From Bacteroidota bacterium (GTDB lineage Bacteria; Bacteroidota; Bacteroidia; JABDFU01), in contig JACPDY010000037.1 in NCBI GenBank assembly GCA_016183775.1, positions 1-49,885 of the forward strand: DNA of 49,885 nt, given 5' to 3'. The position numbers and the translations under genes are program-made. The notes under the pieces were generated by a model. It ran no database searches, was not told where the DNA came from, and saw nothing but the letters and a program-made list of their open reading frames with translations. Shown here in pieces: positions 16,632-24,566 of this stretch (position 1 is its first letter; every line of letters starts with the position of its first letter).

Positions 16632-17954
16632 TTAAAAAATGTAATTGCCAAAAACAACAATGTCGGTTCCTATTATGATAGAGGATGATGAGCCCGTATA
16701 AATATCTGCGGTAAGTTTTGTCCCAACTGTTGTGCCATTGCTTTGCCACAGTTCGCAACCGGAGGCAGCTGTGCATGCCTGAAAATAAAGAAGGTTGCCT
16801 GATGCTGTAAGTATTGCAGGAGATGAACCACCGGTTCCGGCATTAATATCTTTTACAAGTTTTGTTCCCGAAAGGGTTCCATCAGTTACATATAGTTCTT
16901 TGTTGTTAAGGGAGCTTTCGGCTGAAAAGAAGACCGATCCGTTCACGTATGTCATATACATAGGCCAACTATCGCCACTATTAGGGTTAATATCACTTAT
17001 ACGGATGGTTCCAATACCGGTTCCGTCAGTCTTCCACAATTCGTATCCATAGGTATCGTCTTTAGCCTGGAAATAAATGACACTATTCAGGTTGACAAAA
17101 TATTTAAGATTAGATGAATTGAATCCGGTGCGTATATCTTTAATAAGTATAGTTCCTGTTGAAGACCCATCACTTTCCCAAAGTTCTGCACCAACCGAGT
17201 TGTCGTTTGCAGAGAAATAGGCTTTCCCGTTAAGTTCAGTAATTTCAAGCGGGTAAGAGCCTCCTGCGCCCGGCATTATGTCTTTTATCATAGTTGTTCC
17301 CGCTAAAGATCCGTCACTCTTCCATAGTTCAGCACCATTTGCAGCAGTGGTTGCATTAAAGTAAACATGAGTACCTATTTTTTTTAATGAAAGGGGATTA
17401 GATCCAGTACTACCGGGATAAATATCTTTAATCATTACGGTACCGGCTGAGGTACCATCGCTCTTCCATAATTCAAGGCCATTTGTCCCGTTGTCGGCTA
17501 CAAAATATAAAGTTCCGTTTAGGTCGGTCAGCATATCTATGGAAGAGGATGCTGCTCCGGGGTTAATGTCTTTCACTAAAACGGTACCAGCTGGGGTGCC
17601 ATTTGTTTTCCATAATTCTTTTCCATTTACGCCGTCATCCGCGATAAAATACATCCAGATCCAGCAGGGTATAAAAGAGGAAACTACATTAGTAAGGCCA
17701 ACGTCCGGATTAACATCTTTTAATACTGATGTTCCGGAAGGAGAACCATCGCTCATCCATATAACCTCACCTTGTCCGGGACTATAGGCTGTAAAATACA
17801 GGTTGCTGCCATAAACTTTCAGGTTGTCGGGTGCGGAACCCGACATGCCGGGGTTGCAATCTTTTAGCAGCTGAGTTTGAGCAAATAGCTGAAATGAAAA
17901 AAAGGAAAGTAAACTCAAAAATATTCGGGAACATAGCAAGGTAAGTTTTTTCAT
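16632..17954 (-). CDS. ELWxxDGT-repeat secreted protein (frameshifted before its sorting domain)
   Basis: A 440-residue protein with a signal peptide (SLLSFFSFQLFAQ) and about nine repeats of the ELWKSDGTSAGTVMIKDI type, 45-50 residues apart, forming a probable beta-propeller typical of Bacteroidota surface proteins. The reading frame stops right after VVFGNYIF, but the next frame continues straight into a T9SS domain (16315-16631), so the full-length protein would be about 545 residues. Without the sorting domain it could be exported to the periplasm but not across the outer membrane. Repeats are intact, arguing that the shift is recent or artefactual. Confidence 0.9.
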   Translation of the reverse strand: MKKLTLLCSRIFLSLLSFFSFQLFAQTQLLKDCNPGMSGSAPDNLKVYGSNLYFTAYSPGQGEVIWMSDGSPSGTSVLKDVNPDVGLTNVVSSFIPCWIWMYFIADDGVNGKELWKTNGTPAGTVLVKDINPGAASSSIDMLTDLNGTLYFVADNGTNGLELWKSDGTSAGTVMIKDIYPGSTGSNPLSLKKIGTHVYFNATTAANGAELWKSDGSLAGTTMIKDIMPGAGGSYPLEITELNGKAYFSANDNSVGAELWESDGSSTGTILIKDIRTGFNSSNLKYFVNLNSVIYFQAKDDTYGYELWKTDGTGIGTIRISDINPNSGDSWPMYMTYVNGSVFFSAESSLNNKELYVTDGTLSGTKLVKDINAGTGGSSPAILTASGNLLYFQACTAASGCELWQSNGTTVGTKLTADIYTGSSSSIIIGTDIVVFGNYIF

Positions 17955-18081
17955 TTGAGCTGTTTTTGTAAAAATATTAGTGAAATTAAGGCGTATGAGA
18001 AATGAGTAAACCTGGGTTTGGTTAAATATATAACCGGGGAATTGTTAAAATGTTTCGGAAATAAATAAAAAAACAGACAGA

Positions 18082-18834
18082 TCAATTGGTGTTCCCGCCT
18101 TGCCCGTTCACGTATGTGTCAGTAGATTTTAACGTTCCGTTATCATCGTAAAAATTCCACTTCCCATCTTTTACGTAATCTAAAATATCACTGCTGTATT
18201 TCATCGGTCCTTCTTCTTTTAAAAGGCCATTTTCGCCGTATTCCTTTTTATAAAACACTTTCTTTTTCACATCGGTTATTTCAAAAAGTGATTGGGGCTT
18301 GCCATCTTCGGCGTATGATTTCATCTGAATTAAATAATCCATATTCCTCGTGTGCTCTTCAATGTATTTCAATTGTCCGTTGGCATAATAGTCCTGTTCT
18401 TTTACCGGGCCTCCGTTGTAGTATTCTATATCTGCTTTAATCTTTCCGTCTTTATAATAGATCTTCATGGTGCAGCGTTTCAGGTCAGTCATTTTAAATT
18501 CACGTTCCAGCTGGCCGTTGTCGAAGTAGTTCTTGTAGATTTTTAATTGTCCGTCAACATAAAAGCCACGGTGCAGCAATTGCCCGTTCGCATAACTGTC
18601 TTCTACCCATCCCTGGCAGGCATAGCCTTTAGGGGAGTTTCGTACGGAGTCTCCGCCGAGCATAAAGTTTAGTTTTTCATACATCAATATCCCATAATCA
18701 GGGTCCATGATCTTCGCTTCAATGTATGATTTATTGGTTTTGGCATCGCCTTTAATGATCTGCTGTGCTGCTAAAGCACACGAAGTCACAATCAGAAGTG
18801 ACAAAACGCAGATATATCTGTTCAATTTTTGCAT
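18082..18834 (-). CDS. YwqK-like MORN-repeat lipoprotein
   Basis: A 250-residue protein starting at the ATG giving MQKLNRYICVLSLLIVTSC, a lipoprotein-type signal with a possible lipobox cysteine; a TTG start overlapping trxB by 4 nt would only add 16 unlikely residues. It contains several MORN-type repeats of the YxNGQLxxxxxYxDGQL pattern (for example YANGQLLHRGFYVDGQLKIY and VKDGKWNFYDDNGTLKS), as in YwqK-family proteins. The family is often labelled antitoxin in databases, but in Bacteroidota such surface-exposed proteins are of unknown function. It lies downstream of trxB in the same direction. Confidence 0.85.
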   Translation of the reverse strand: MQKLNRYICVLSLLIVTSCALAAQQIIKGDAKTNKSYIEAKIMDPDYGILMYEKLNFMLGGDSVRNSPKGYACQGWVEDSYANGQLLHRGFYVDGQLKIYKNYFDNGQLEREFKMTDLKRCTMKIYYKDGKIKADIEYYNGGPVKEQDYYANGQLKYIEEHTRNMDYLIQMKSYAEDGKPQSLFEITDVKKKVFYKKEYGENGLLKEEGPMKYSSDILDYVKDGKWNFYDDNGTLKSTDTYVNGQGGNTN

Positions 18835-18878
18835 TTGGAATGCAAGTATAGTAAAATAAATGTGTTCAAAAAAGTAAA

Positions 18879-19823
18879 TCAATGAATTCCTTTTGCGGCT
18901 AAATAGCGTTCGGCATCAAGGGCTCCCATGCAACCGCTACCGGCTGCTGTAACCGCCTGTCTGTATACTTTATCCTGTGCATCGCCCACCGCAAAAACGC
19001 CTTCAATATTCGTTTTACTGGTTCCGGGAATGGCTTTTAAATATCCTGTTTCATCCATATCGATCCAGCCCTTAAATATTTGCGTGTTTGGGGTATGCCC
19101 AATAGCTACAAAAAAGCCACTTATGTTCAATGTGCGTTCCTCTTTGGTTTTAAGATTAATGATCTTTGCCCCTGTAACACCTTTATCTCCAATAATCTCT
19201 TTAGTTTCCGAATCCCACAGCATTTCAATATTAGGTGTTTTCAATACCCGTTCCTGCATTGCTTTTGATGCGCGCATTTCGCCTCTTCTCACTATCATAT
19301 AGACCTTTTTGCATAGCTTAGCCAGGTAAGTGGCTTCTTCGGCGGCGGTATCTCCGGCACCCACTATGGCAACGTCCTGTCCTTTAAAGAAAAAGCCGTC
19401 ACATACCGCACAGGCCGATACCCCAAATCCGTTAAAACGCTGTTCAGACTCAAGTCCGAGCCATTTGGCGGAAGCCCCGGTTGCAATGATCACCGTATCG
19501 GCATGAATTTCTTTGGTGTTGTCAATGATCACTTTATGTACAGGGCCTTTAAGATCTACTTTTGTGGCGATGCCCCATCGTATATCGGTGCCAAAGCGTT
19601 CGGCCTGAGCCTTAAAGTCTTCCATCATTTGCGGACCCTGAGTGCCTTTGGGATAGCCAGGGTAATTTTCCACTTCGGTAGTGGTAGTTAATTGCCCTCC
19701 CGGCTGCAAGCCCTGGTACATAACCGGTTTAAGGGCAGCACGTGCCGCATAAATAGCAGCCGTATACCCGGCAGGACCACTGCCGATAATCAGACATCTC
19801 ACATGTTCAATCGATTCAATCAT
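18879..19823 (-). CDS. trxB: Thioredoxin-disulfide reductase
   Basis: A 314-residue cytoplasmic flavoprotein that reduces thioredoxin with NADPH. FAD-binding GSGPAGYTAAIYAARA is at residue 14, the redox pair is Cys138-Ala-Val-Cys141 in SACAVCDG, the NADPH-binding GAGDTAAEEA follows, and AVGDAQD near the C-terminus closes the FAD site. Length and motifs are complete. It is followed by the YwqK-like gene on the same strand and has a TAACTTTG promoter box about 20 nt upstream. It probably supports the peroxiredoxins encoded nearby (20802-24565). Confidence 0.97.
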   Translation of the reverse strand: MIESIEHVRCLIIGSGPAGYTAAIYAARAALKPVMYQGLQPGGQLTTTTEVENYPGYPKGTQGPQMMEDFKAQAERFGTDIRWGIATKVDLKGPVHKVIIDNTKEIHADTVIIATGASAKWLGLESEQRFNGFGVSACAVCDGFFFKGQDVAIVGAGDTAAEEATYLAKLCKKVYMIVRRGEMRASKAMQERVLKTPNIEMLWDSETKEIIGDKGVTGAKIINLKTKEERTLNISGFFVAIGHTPNTQIFKGWIDMDETGYLKAIPGTSKTNIEGVFAVGDAQDKVYRQAVTAAGSGCMGALDAERYLAAKGIH

Positions 19824-19842
19824 AACAAATAATTTATACGGA

Positions 19843-19850
19843 CAAAGTTA
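19843..19850 (-). promoter_or_regulatory. -7 box for trxB
   Basis: On the minus strand the sequence is TAACTTTG, a TAnnTTTG match, about 20 nt before the trxB ATG. No TTG was found at the canonical upstream distance. Confidence 0.45.
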
Positions 19851-19914
19851 GTATTCTGTTACAATTCGGGTTCTGAATAATTTCCCATATTTACAAACAT
19901 ATTCATTCGCGATT

Positions 19915-20700
19915 GTGAAAAAAACGAACCCGTTTAGTTTTGCTTTTGGTGCTTTGCTTTTCATCATATCCTGTGTTGATAATAACAATAATGGTGCAAA
20001 GGGTGCTCTAAGTGACATCCTGGCCAATACACTTGTTTCAGAGAAAGAGCATTACGCGATCACAACAGATACAACTATCGTATTGAACGGTGATACGGTT
20101 GATCTTTTGTTTCCGGCCGGTAGCATTAAAGGCCAAATACTTGTATTGCCGGGCTGGAATTACTCCCGTAAAAAGTGTTGTAAGGAATCGTCTTTTTGTC
20201 AGGCCGCGCTGCAAAAGGGTTATGTTCTGGTATTGCCGGAAATGGGTAAGAGCCTTTATGCATCTGTTATTTATCCCGAAACAAAAAAAGAATGGGCTGG
20301 TTTTCCGCAATTAAAATGGGTTACTGACACACTCATGTTTTATCTCCGGCAACAAGCAGGTTTATTTAAGGAGGGGCGATCGAATTATATTTTCGGAATA
20401 TCCACCGGAGGCAGGGGAGTTGCACTAATTGTTGAGTACACGGGTATATTGTTCAAAGCGGCAGCCGCCTTGTCAGGCGATTACGATCAGACTAAATTGC
20501 CAGCCGACAACCTGATAAAAGGGTTTTATGGAAACTATGCAGATTTTAAAATGCGTTGGGAGGGGGAGGATAATGCTTTGCTGAATGCATCAAAGGTACT
20601 TGTCCCCCTATATTTGGGGCATGGTTTAGCCGACAAGGTTGTTTCTGTTAATCAAACCGTTATGTTCTATAATGAACTTAAACGCGTGAGGCTGTGTTGA
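19915..20700 (+). CDS. Alpha/beta hydrolase-like lipoprotein
   Basis: A 261-residue protein starting with GTG. A lipoprotein signal (FALLFIISC-like, Cys near residue 21) is followed by an alpha/beta hydrolase fold: ILVLPGWNYSRKKCC, and the nucleophile elbow FGISTGGRG (Gly-x-Ser-x-Gly), with a late LGHGLADKVV that supplies the Asp and His. It resembles dienelactone hydrolase/phospholipase-type serine hydrolases. The C-terminus is short after the His region (FYNELKRVRLC), so the last helix may be incomplete. It is divergent from trxB and convergent with the peroxiredoxin at 20802. Substrate unknown. Confidence 0.78.
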   Translation: MKKTNPFSFAFGALLFIISCVDNNNNGAKGALSDILANTLVSEKEHYAITTDTTIVLNGDTVDLLFPAGSIKGQILVLPGWNYSRKKCCKESSFCQAALQKGYVLVLPEMGKSLYASVIYPETKKEWAGFPQLKWVTDTLMFYLRQQAGLFKEGRSNYIFGISTGGRGVALIVEYTGILFKAAAALSGDYDQTKLPADNLIKGFYGNYADFKMRWEGEDNALLNASKVLVPLYLGHGLADKVVSVNQTVMFYNELKRVRLC

Positions 20701-20736
20701 GTTTTTTTGAGAAGAACTTTTGATGAGTTATTAATG

Positions 20737-20797
20737 TTGTCAGTTGTTAGTTGTCAGTTGTTTTATTTTTAACAACCGACAACTATCAACCAACAAC
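20737..20797. repeat. TTGTCAGTTGTTAG-type inverted repeat between convergent genes
   Basis: TTGTCAGTTGTTAGTTGTC and following bases (20737-20762) pair with AACAACCGACAACTATCAAC (20771-20790) and neighbours. The result is a long AT-rich hairpin with a T-rich loop, probably a two-way terminator between the hydrolase and peroxiredoxin genes. A related sequence occurs at 40731-40785, so it is a dispersed repeat family. Confidence 0.65.
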
Positions 20798-20801
20798 TAT
20801 A

Positions 20802-21437
20802 TCAATGCTTAGCCAGGTAATCAGCAACACCTTCATGTGTATCTTTCATGGCTTCTTTTCCTTTTGTCCAGTTGGCCGGACAAACTTCTCCGTTTTCTTC
20901 ATTGAACTGAATGGCATCAACCATGCGAATTGCTTCATCGACATTGCGGCCCAACGGCAGATCGTTGATCAATAGATGGCGAACAACACCTTTTTTGTCC
21001 ATAATAAATAAACCGCGGTATGCGATCATTGAACCTGTTGTGCACAACTCACCTGACTCATTAGTGTAATAATCGCCTGTAAGCACGCCATAATTAGCAG
21101 CAATGGTTTTTGTGGTGTCTGCGACTATCGGGTATGTAACACCTTGTATACCGCCCATTTTTTTAGGCATTTGCAGCCAGCCCCAGTGGCTTTGTTCGGT
21201 ATCCGTTGAACAGGCAACCACAACTGTATTTCGTTTTTCGAAATCAGCCAGTTTTTCCTGGAACGCGAAAAGTTCAGTTGGACAAACAAAGGTGAAATCT
21301 TTCGGATAAAAGAAAAATACCACCATTTTTTTTCCAATATATTGTTCCAAAGAAAAATCATTAATGATTTCTCCGCCTTTAACGACAGCCTTTGCTTTAA
21401 ATGAAGGAGCTTGTTTTCCTACCAATGTTGTTATCAT
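20802..21437 (-). CDS. Typical 2-Cys peroxiredoxin (AhpC/Prx1 group)
   Basis: A 211-residue cytoplasmic thiol peroxidase that reduces hydrogen peroxide and organic hydroperoxides. The peroxidatic Cys52 is in FTFVCPTELFAF and the resolving Cys, near residue 186, is in GEVCPANW, so both catalytic cysteines of the typical 2-Cys group are present. Length is as expected for AhpC/Prx1 proteins. It is probably recycled by thioredoxin from the nearby TrxB. It converges on the hydrolase gene at 19915. A TAAATTTG box lies about 35 nt upstream on its strand. Confidence 0.93.
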   Translation of the reverse strand: MITTLVGKQAPSFKAKAVVKGGEIINDFSLEQYIGKKMVVFFFYPKDFTFVCPTELFAFQEKLADFEKRNTVVVACSTDTEQSHWGWLQMPKKMGGIQGVTYPIVADTTKTIAANYGVLTGDYYTNESGELCTTGSMIAYRGLFIMDKKGVVRHLLINDLPLGRNVDEAIRMVDAIQFNEENGEVCPANWTKGKEAMKDTHEGVADYLAKH

Positions 21438-21471
21438 TTTGTTTATTGATTTTAAGGGTTTATTATTGCAA

Positions 21472-21479
21472 CAAATTTA
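21472..21479 (-). promoter_or_regulatory. Possible -7 box for the 2-Cys peroxiredoxin
   Basis: Minus-strand TAAATTTG fits TAnnTTTG about 35 nt before the start codon. It is in a very AT-rich stretch, so a chance match is possible; no OxyR-type palindrome was recognised. Confidence 0.35.
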
Positions 21480-21553
21480 ATAAATAATAAGTTCTTTTAC
21501 TACCTTCAAACCCTCAATTAAAATAGAGTATAAACTTTAATAAATTATCAAAA

Positions 21554-22024
21554 ATGAAAGTTGAAATTGGTCAAAAAGCTCCCTTGTTTGAATTACCGGA
21601 TTCTGACAAAAAGATTGTTAAACTCGCTGATTTTAAGGGCAAAAATGTAGTATTGCTGTTCTTTCCGGCGGCTTTTACAGGTACATGTACAAAAGAATTG
21701 TGCCAGACACGGGATGAACTCACTTTATATAATAACATGAATGCCCAGGTTTTCGGCATTTCAGTTGATATGCCTTTTACTCTGAATAGATTCAAGGCCG
21801 ATCAGAATCTTAATTTCCCGCTTTTGTCAGATTTTAATAAAGAGGCTATTGCCGCTTTTGGTTGTATGTATGATGTATGGAGTGTAGGCTTGAAAGGAGT
21901 CGCCAAGCGGTCTTCATTTGTTATCGATAAAGATGGTATTGTTCGTTTCGCTGAGATTCTTGAAAATGCCGGCGACTATCCGGATTTTGACGGTATTAAA
22001 AAAGCGTTGGAAGGGTTGAAGTGA
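21554..22024 (+). CDS. Peroxiredoxin of the AhpE/BCP-like group
   Basis: A 156-residue single-domain AhpC/TSA protein. The active site FPAAFTGTCTKELC has the peroxidatic Cys45 in TxxC context and a second Cys50 in the same helix, as in AhpE or atypical BCP-like enzymes that form an intramolecular disulfide. It continues with VFGISVD and SSFVIDKDGIVRF, usual for the fold. It is divergent from the 2-Cys peroxiredoxin. The exact subfamily and reductant are uncertain. Confidence 0.9.
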   Translation: MKVEIGQKAPLFELPDSDKKIVKLADFKGKNVVLLFFPAAFTGTCTKELCQTRDELTLYNNMNAQVFGISVDMPFTLNRFKADQNLNFPLLSDFNKEAIAAFGCMYDVWSVGLKGVAKRSSFVIDKDGIVRFAEILENAGDYPDFDGIKKALEGLK

Positions 22025-22039
22025 AGGTGATCGGTGTTT

Positions 22040-22756
22040 TTACAAGCTGAACAAAGCTAATCCAGCTCCCAAAAGGATAATAAGGAATTTCAATAAATTG
22101 AACCGGTGATTCTCACTCGATTCGAAGAGTATGGTGGTTGAGATGTGAAGAAATATACCTATCACAACAGCCATGATATTATTAAAATAATCCGCGATAT
22201 TTATAACGGATGTTCCAATAAGCCGGCTCACAAGCGCTCCCAGTGGTGCCATTGCCGCGAATGCGATGAGGGAGAATAGTGCCATGCTCTTTCCGACCTT
22301 TGATTCTTTCAGCATGGTCATGAGTGCTATAGCGATGGGTACATTGTGAAGAAGTATGCCCACAAGCAATTGTTTATTACTTTCGCTGATCTGATCGGCA
22401 TTTTGTGACAAAGGCATTCCTTCGAGGAAAGAGTGTACAGATAAGCTCAGCATGATAGTTAAAGGAAAAGTTTTACCATGACCGGCGTGTATGTGTATGT
22501 GCCCATGTTCAATTCCTTCTGAGAAAAACTCAAGGAATATCTGCAGAAAAAATCCGGCTAAAATATAAATGCCTATTGATCCGTCGCCTCCGGAATATAT
22601 ATCCGGGATCAGATGCAGAACACTTATTGCGAAAAGGTAGGCTCCGCTGAAGGATAAAATAAGTTTAAGGTTACGTGAGCTTATTTTTAGCCATAAAACA
22701 CTGAGGCCGCTTAATAAGGCTCCAAAAAATAAAATAATATATAGCGGGTATATCAT
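22040..22756 (-). CDS. ZIP-family metal transporter
   Basis: A 238-residue inner-membrane protein with about eight predicted transmembrane helices. The ZIP signature helices are visible as HSFLEGMPLSQ (helix IV, His/Glu) and LHNVPIAIAL (helix V, His/Asn-Val-Pro), which form the metal binuclear site, and a histidine-rich loop (HGHIHIHAGHGK) precedes them. It probably imports zinc or another divalent metal. Its start overlaps the stop of the methyltransferase gene by 4 nt, indicating an operon. No metal-responsive operator was recognised. Confidence 0.88.
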   Translation of the reverse strand: MIYPLYIILFFGALLSGLSVLWLKISSRNLKLILSFSGAYLFAISVLHLIPDIYSGGDGSIGIYILAGFFLQIFLEFFSEGIEHGHIHIHAGHGKTFPLTIMLSLSVHSFLEGMPLSQNADQISESNKQLLVGILLHNVPIAIALMTMLKESKVGKSMALFSLIAFAAMAPLGALVSRLIGTSVINIADYFNNIMAVVIGIFLHISTTILFESSENHRFNLLKFLIILLGAGLALFSL

Positions 22757-23496
22757 ATTTTTTCTCCAACAATTATCAGCCTTTCGGATTGTTCCGTTCT
22801 GAATGTGTTGAGCGAATAATCGCCAAACAAATTTAAAGTTTTAAAACCGATAGAACTAAAATGTTTTTCGAAATCGCTCAATGTAAGCATCAAAACTTCT
22901 TCGCTAAATTGAAAATGTTTTCCATTTGTGTCAAATTCAATGTGTTTGACAAGTGTTTTACCAGCCAATTGCTTTTTTATCTTAAAGGCGATCCCGTCAA
23001 TAGTCTTTTCTTCATTTTCAACAATATTCTTCATTGCGGTAACAGCGTTGAAAAAATCGATCACCACTTTTCCTTTCTTTTTAAGTGCCGAATGCATTGA
23101 CCTTATTGCAAGTCCGTTCTCGTGTTCAGTTTTAAAATAGCCTATGCTTGTAAATAAATTAAGCGCGGCATCAAAATAATTGGTAATAAAAGTTTTACGC
23201 ATGTCGTGAACGGAAAAATGAAGGGTGTCATTTTCAAACACTCTCGCATGCTTAATACTTTCTTCCGAGATATCAATTCCGGTTACATCAAATCCCTTTT
23301 TATTCAGGTAAATAGCATGGCGGCCTTTGCCGCAGGCAACATCAACGATCCGGGCATTTGGAGGCAGATCAATTTTGGTTAATAAGTTATCAATAAAAAT
23401 TTCAGCCTCATTTGTATTGCGGTTTTTGTAAAGTATGTGATAATAAGGTGTATTAAACCAGTTGCAAAACCACTCCTGTTGTACTTTTTTGTCCAT
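22753..23496 (-). CDS. Class I SAM-dependent methyltransferase
   Basis: A 247-residue cytoplasmic protein with the Rossmann motif I RIVDVACGKGRHAIYL and GIDISEESI following strand 2. The family acts on small molecules or lipids; the N-terminal WFNTPYYHILYKNR is typical of Bacteroidota methyltransferases annotated only generically. It is the first gene of an overlapping pair with the ZIP transporter. The substrate is not predictable. Confidence 0.88.
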   Translation of the reverse strand: MDKKVQQEWFCNWFNTPYYHILYKNRNTNEAEIFIDNLLTKIDLPPNARIVDVACGKGRHAIYLNKKGFDVTGIDISEESIKHARVFENDTLHFSVHDMRKTFITNYFDAALNLFTSIGYFKTEHENGLAIRSMHSALKKKGKVVIDFFNAVTAMKNIVENEEKTIDGIAFKIKKQLAGKTLVKHIEFDTNGKHFQFSEEVLMLTLSDFEKHFSSIGFKTLNLFGDYSLNTFRTEQSERLIIVGEKI

Positions 23497-23587
23497 AAAG
23501 TATTTATACTGTGTTAATTGCGTAAAGTGCTAAAGTAGATATAACAAAGCGTTTTACTATATTTGATTGTAAGTTTTTTTATAGATA

Positions 23588-24565
23588 ATGAAGCAAATTC
23601 ATAAGTCTACAACCGTAGGCATAATTTTTCTGCTTATTGCCGTTCCTCTTTTTTGGTTCGATTTTCGTTTGGCCATTTCGCTGTTGTGTTTGGGGGCTTA
23701 CTTTGCGGCCATGAAAGAAGTTTCGAAATACACCAGCTGGTACCAATTTTCGACCGTTTTTGGTTCGGCCATACTGCTTGGTGTTTCTATTGATTTTCCA
23801 TTCCTGACTTTTCCATACATAACATTAGCCGTCTTTTTGGCGGCCTGCGCCTCTATTGTAAGGATCGTTTTTTTTAAAACATTTTCCTACACCCGTTACC
23901 CCTGGTACGAACCTCTTGTATTAATACTCGCTATACTAACCTGGGTACTGGGCAATATAATTTTTATGGCTTCATGGCAGGCATGGGTGTTGCCATCGCC
24001 GGTAATTATTTTTGCGGGGATATTGGCATATGGGATATTGAAAGATGAACGTCAGTTACTGGCAGCAACTAAAGGAGGCTATAAAGTGCAAATTGGTATA
24101 CCGGCTCCCGGGTTTTCTTTGCCGGATCAGTATGAGCAGCAGGTGAGTCTCGATCAATTTAAAGGAAGACATTTGCTGCTGATCTTTGTACGCGGCGATT
24201 GGTGTCCCGGTTGTCACATGATGTTGAGAACATACGAAAAGAATAGAGAAAAATTTATTGATAAGAACGTTATGGTATTGGCCATTGGTCCGGATCCGGT
24301 GGGAGTTAATAAGGAAATGGTAATAAAACTTGGTCTTGATTTTAAAATATTGGCGGATGAAGGTCAACGGACGGCAATGACTTATGGTGTTCAGCTTTCA
24401 GAGTATGATCATGGTTTTGCCGAAAAGTATGAGGAGGGGATCCCGCTTCCGGCATCTTTCCTGGTTGATAAGAACGGTATTGTGCGCTATGTATCACGAC
24501 CGGATCGGGTAGGTGAATTTTTGAATCCCGCATTGATCTTCCCGATAATAGAATCATTAAAATAA
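23588..24565 (+). CDS. Membrane-anchored peroxiredoxin-like protein
   Basis: A 325-residue protein with about four to five membrane helices in residues 8-160 and a peroxiredoxin-like domain from about 168 to the end. The active site is Trp-Cys206-Pro-Gly-Cys209 in GDWCPGCHMMLRTYEKN, a CxxC pair in the Prx/TlpA fold rather than the TxxC of true peroxidases, so it may act as a membrane-tethered thiol-disulfide oxidoreductase. It is directly followed, after 1 nt, by the PAS-SpoIIE phosphatase gene, which suggests one operon and a redox link to that signalling protein. Function otherwise unknown. Confidence 0.8.
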   Translation: MKQIHKSTTVGIIFLLIAVPLFWFDFRLAISLLCLGAYFAAMKEVSKYTSWYQFSTVFGSAILLGVSIDFPFLTFPYITLAVFLAACASIVRIVFFKTFSYTRYPWYEPLVLILAILTWVLGNIIFMASWQAWVLPSPVIIFAGILAYGILKDERQLLAATKGGYKVQIGIPAPGFSLPDQYEQQVSLDQFKGRHLLLIFVRGDWCPGCHMMLRTYEKNREKFIDKNVMVLAIGPDPVGVNKEMVIKLGLDFKILADEGQRTAMTYGVQLSEYDHGFAEKYEEGIPLPASFLVDKNGIVRYVSRPDRVGEFLNPALIFPIIESLK

Positions 24566-24566
24566 A

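Noticed and set aside
16315-16776. A separate 153-residue gene beginning MHSCLRLRTVAKQ
   Set aside because: Its first 50 residues are an off-frame reading of the ELWxxDGT repeat protein; the real part is only the sorting domain that continues the frameshifted gene.
18082-18834. True toxin-antitoxin antitoxin (YwqK)
   Set aside because: The database label comes from MORN-repeat similarity. No toxin is adjacent, and the protein has a lipoprotein-like signal, so it is treated as a surface MORN protein.
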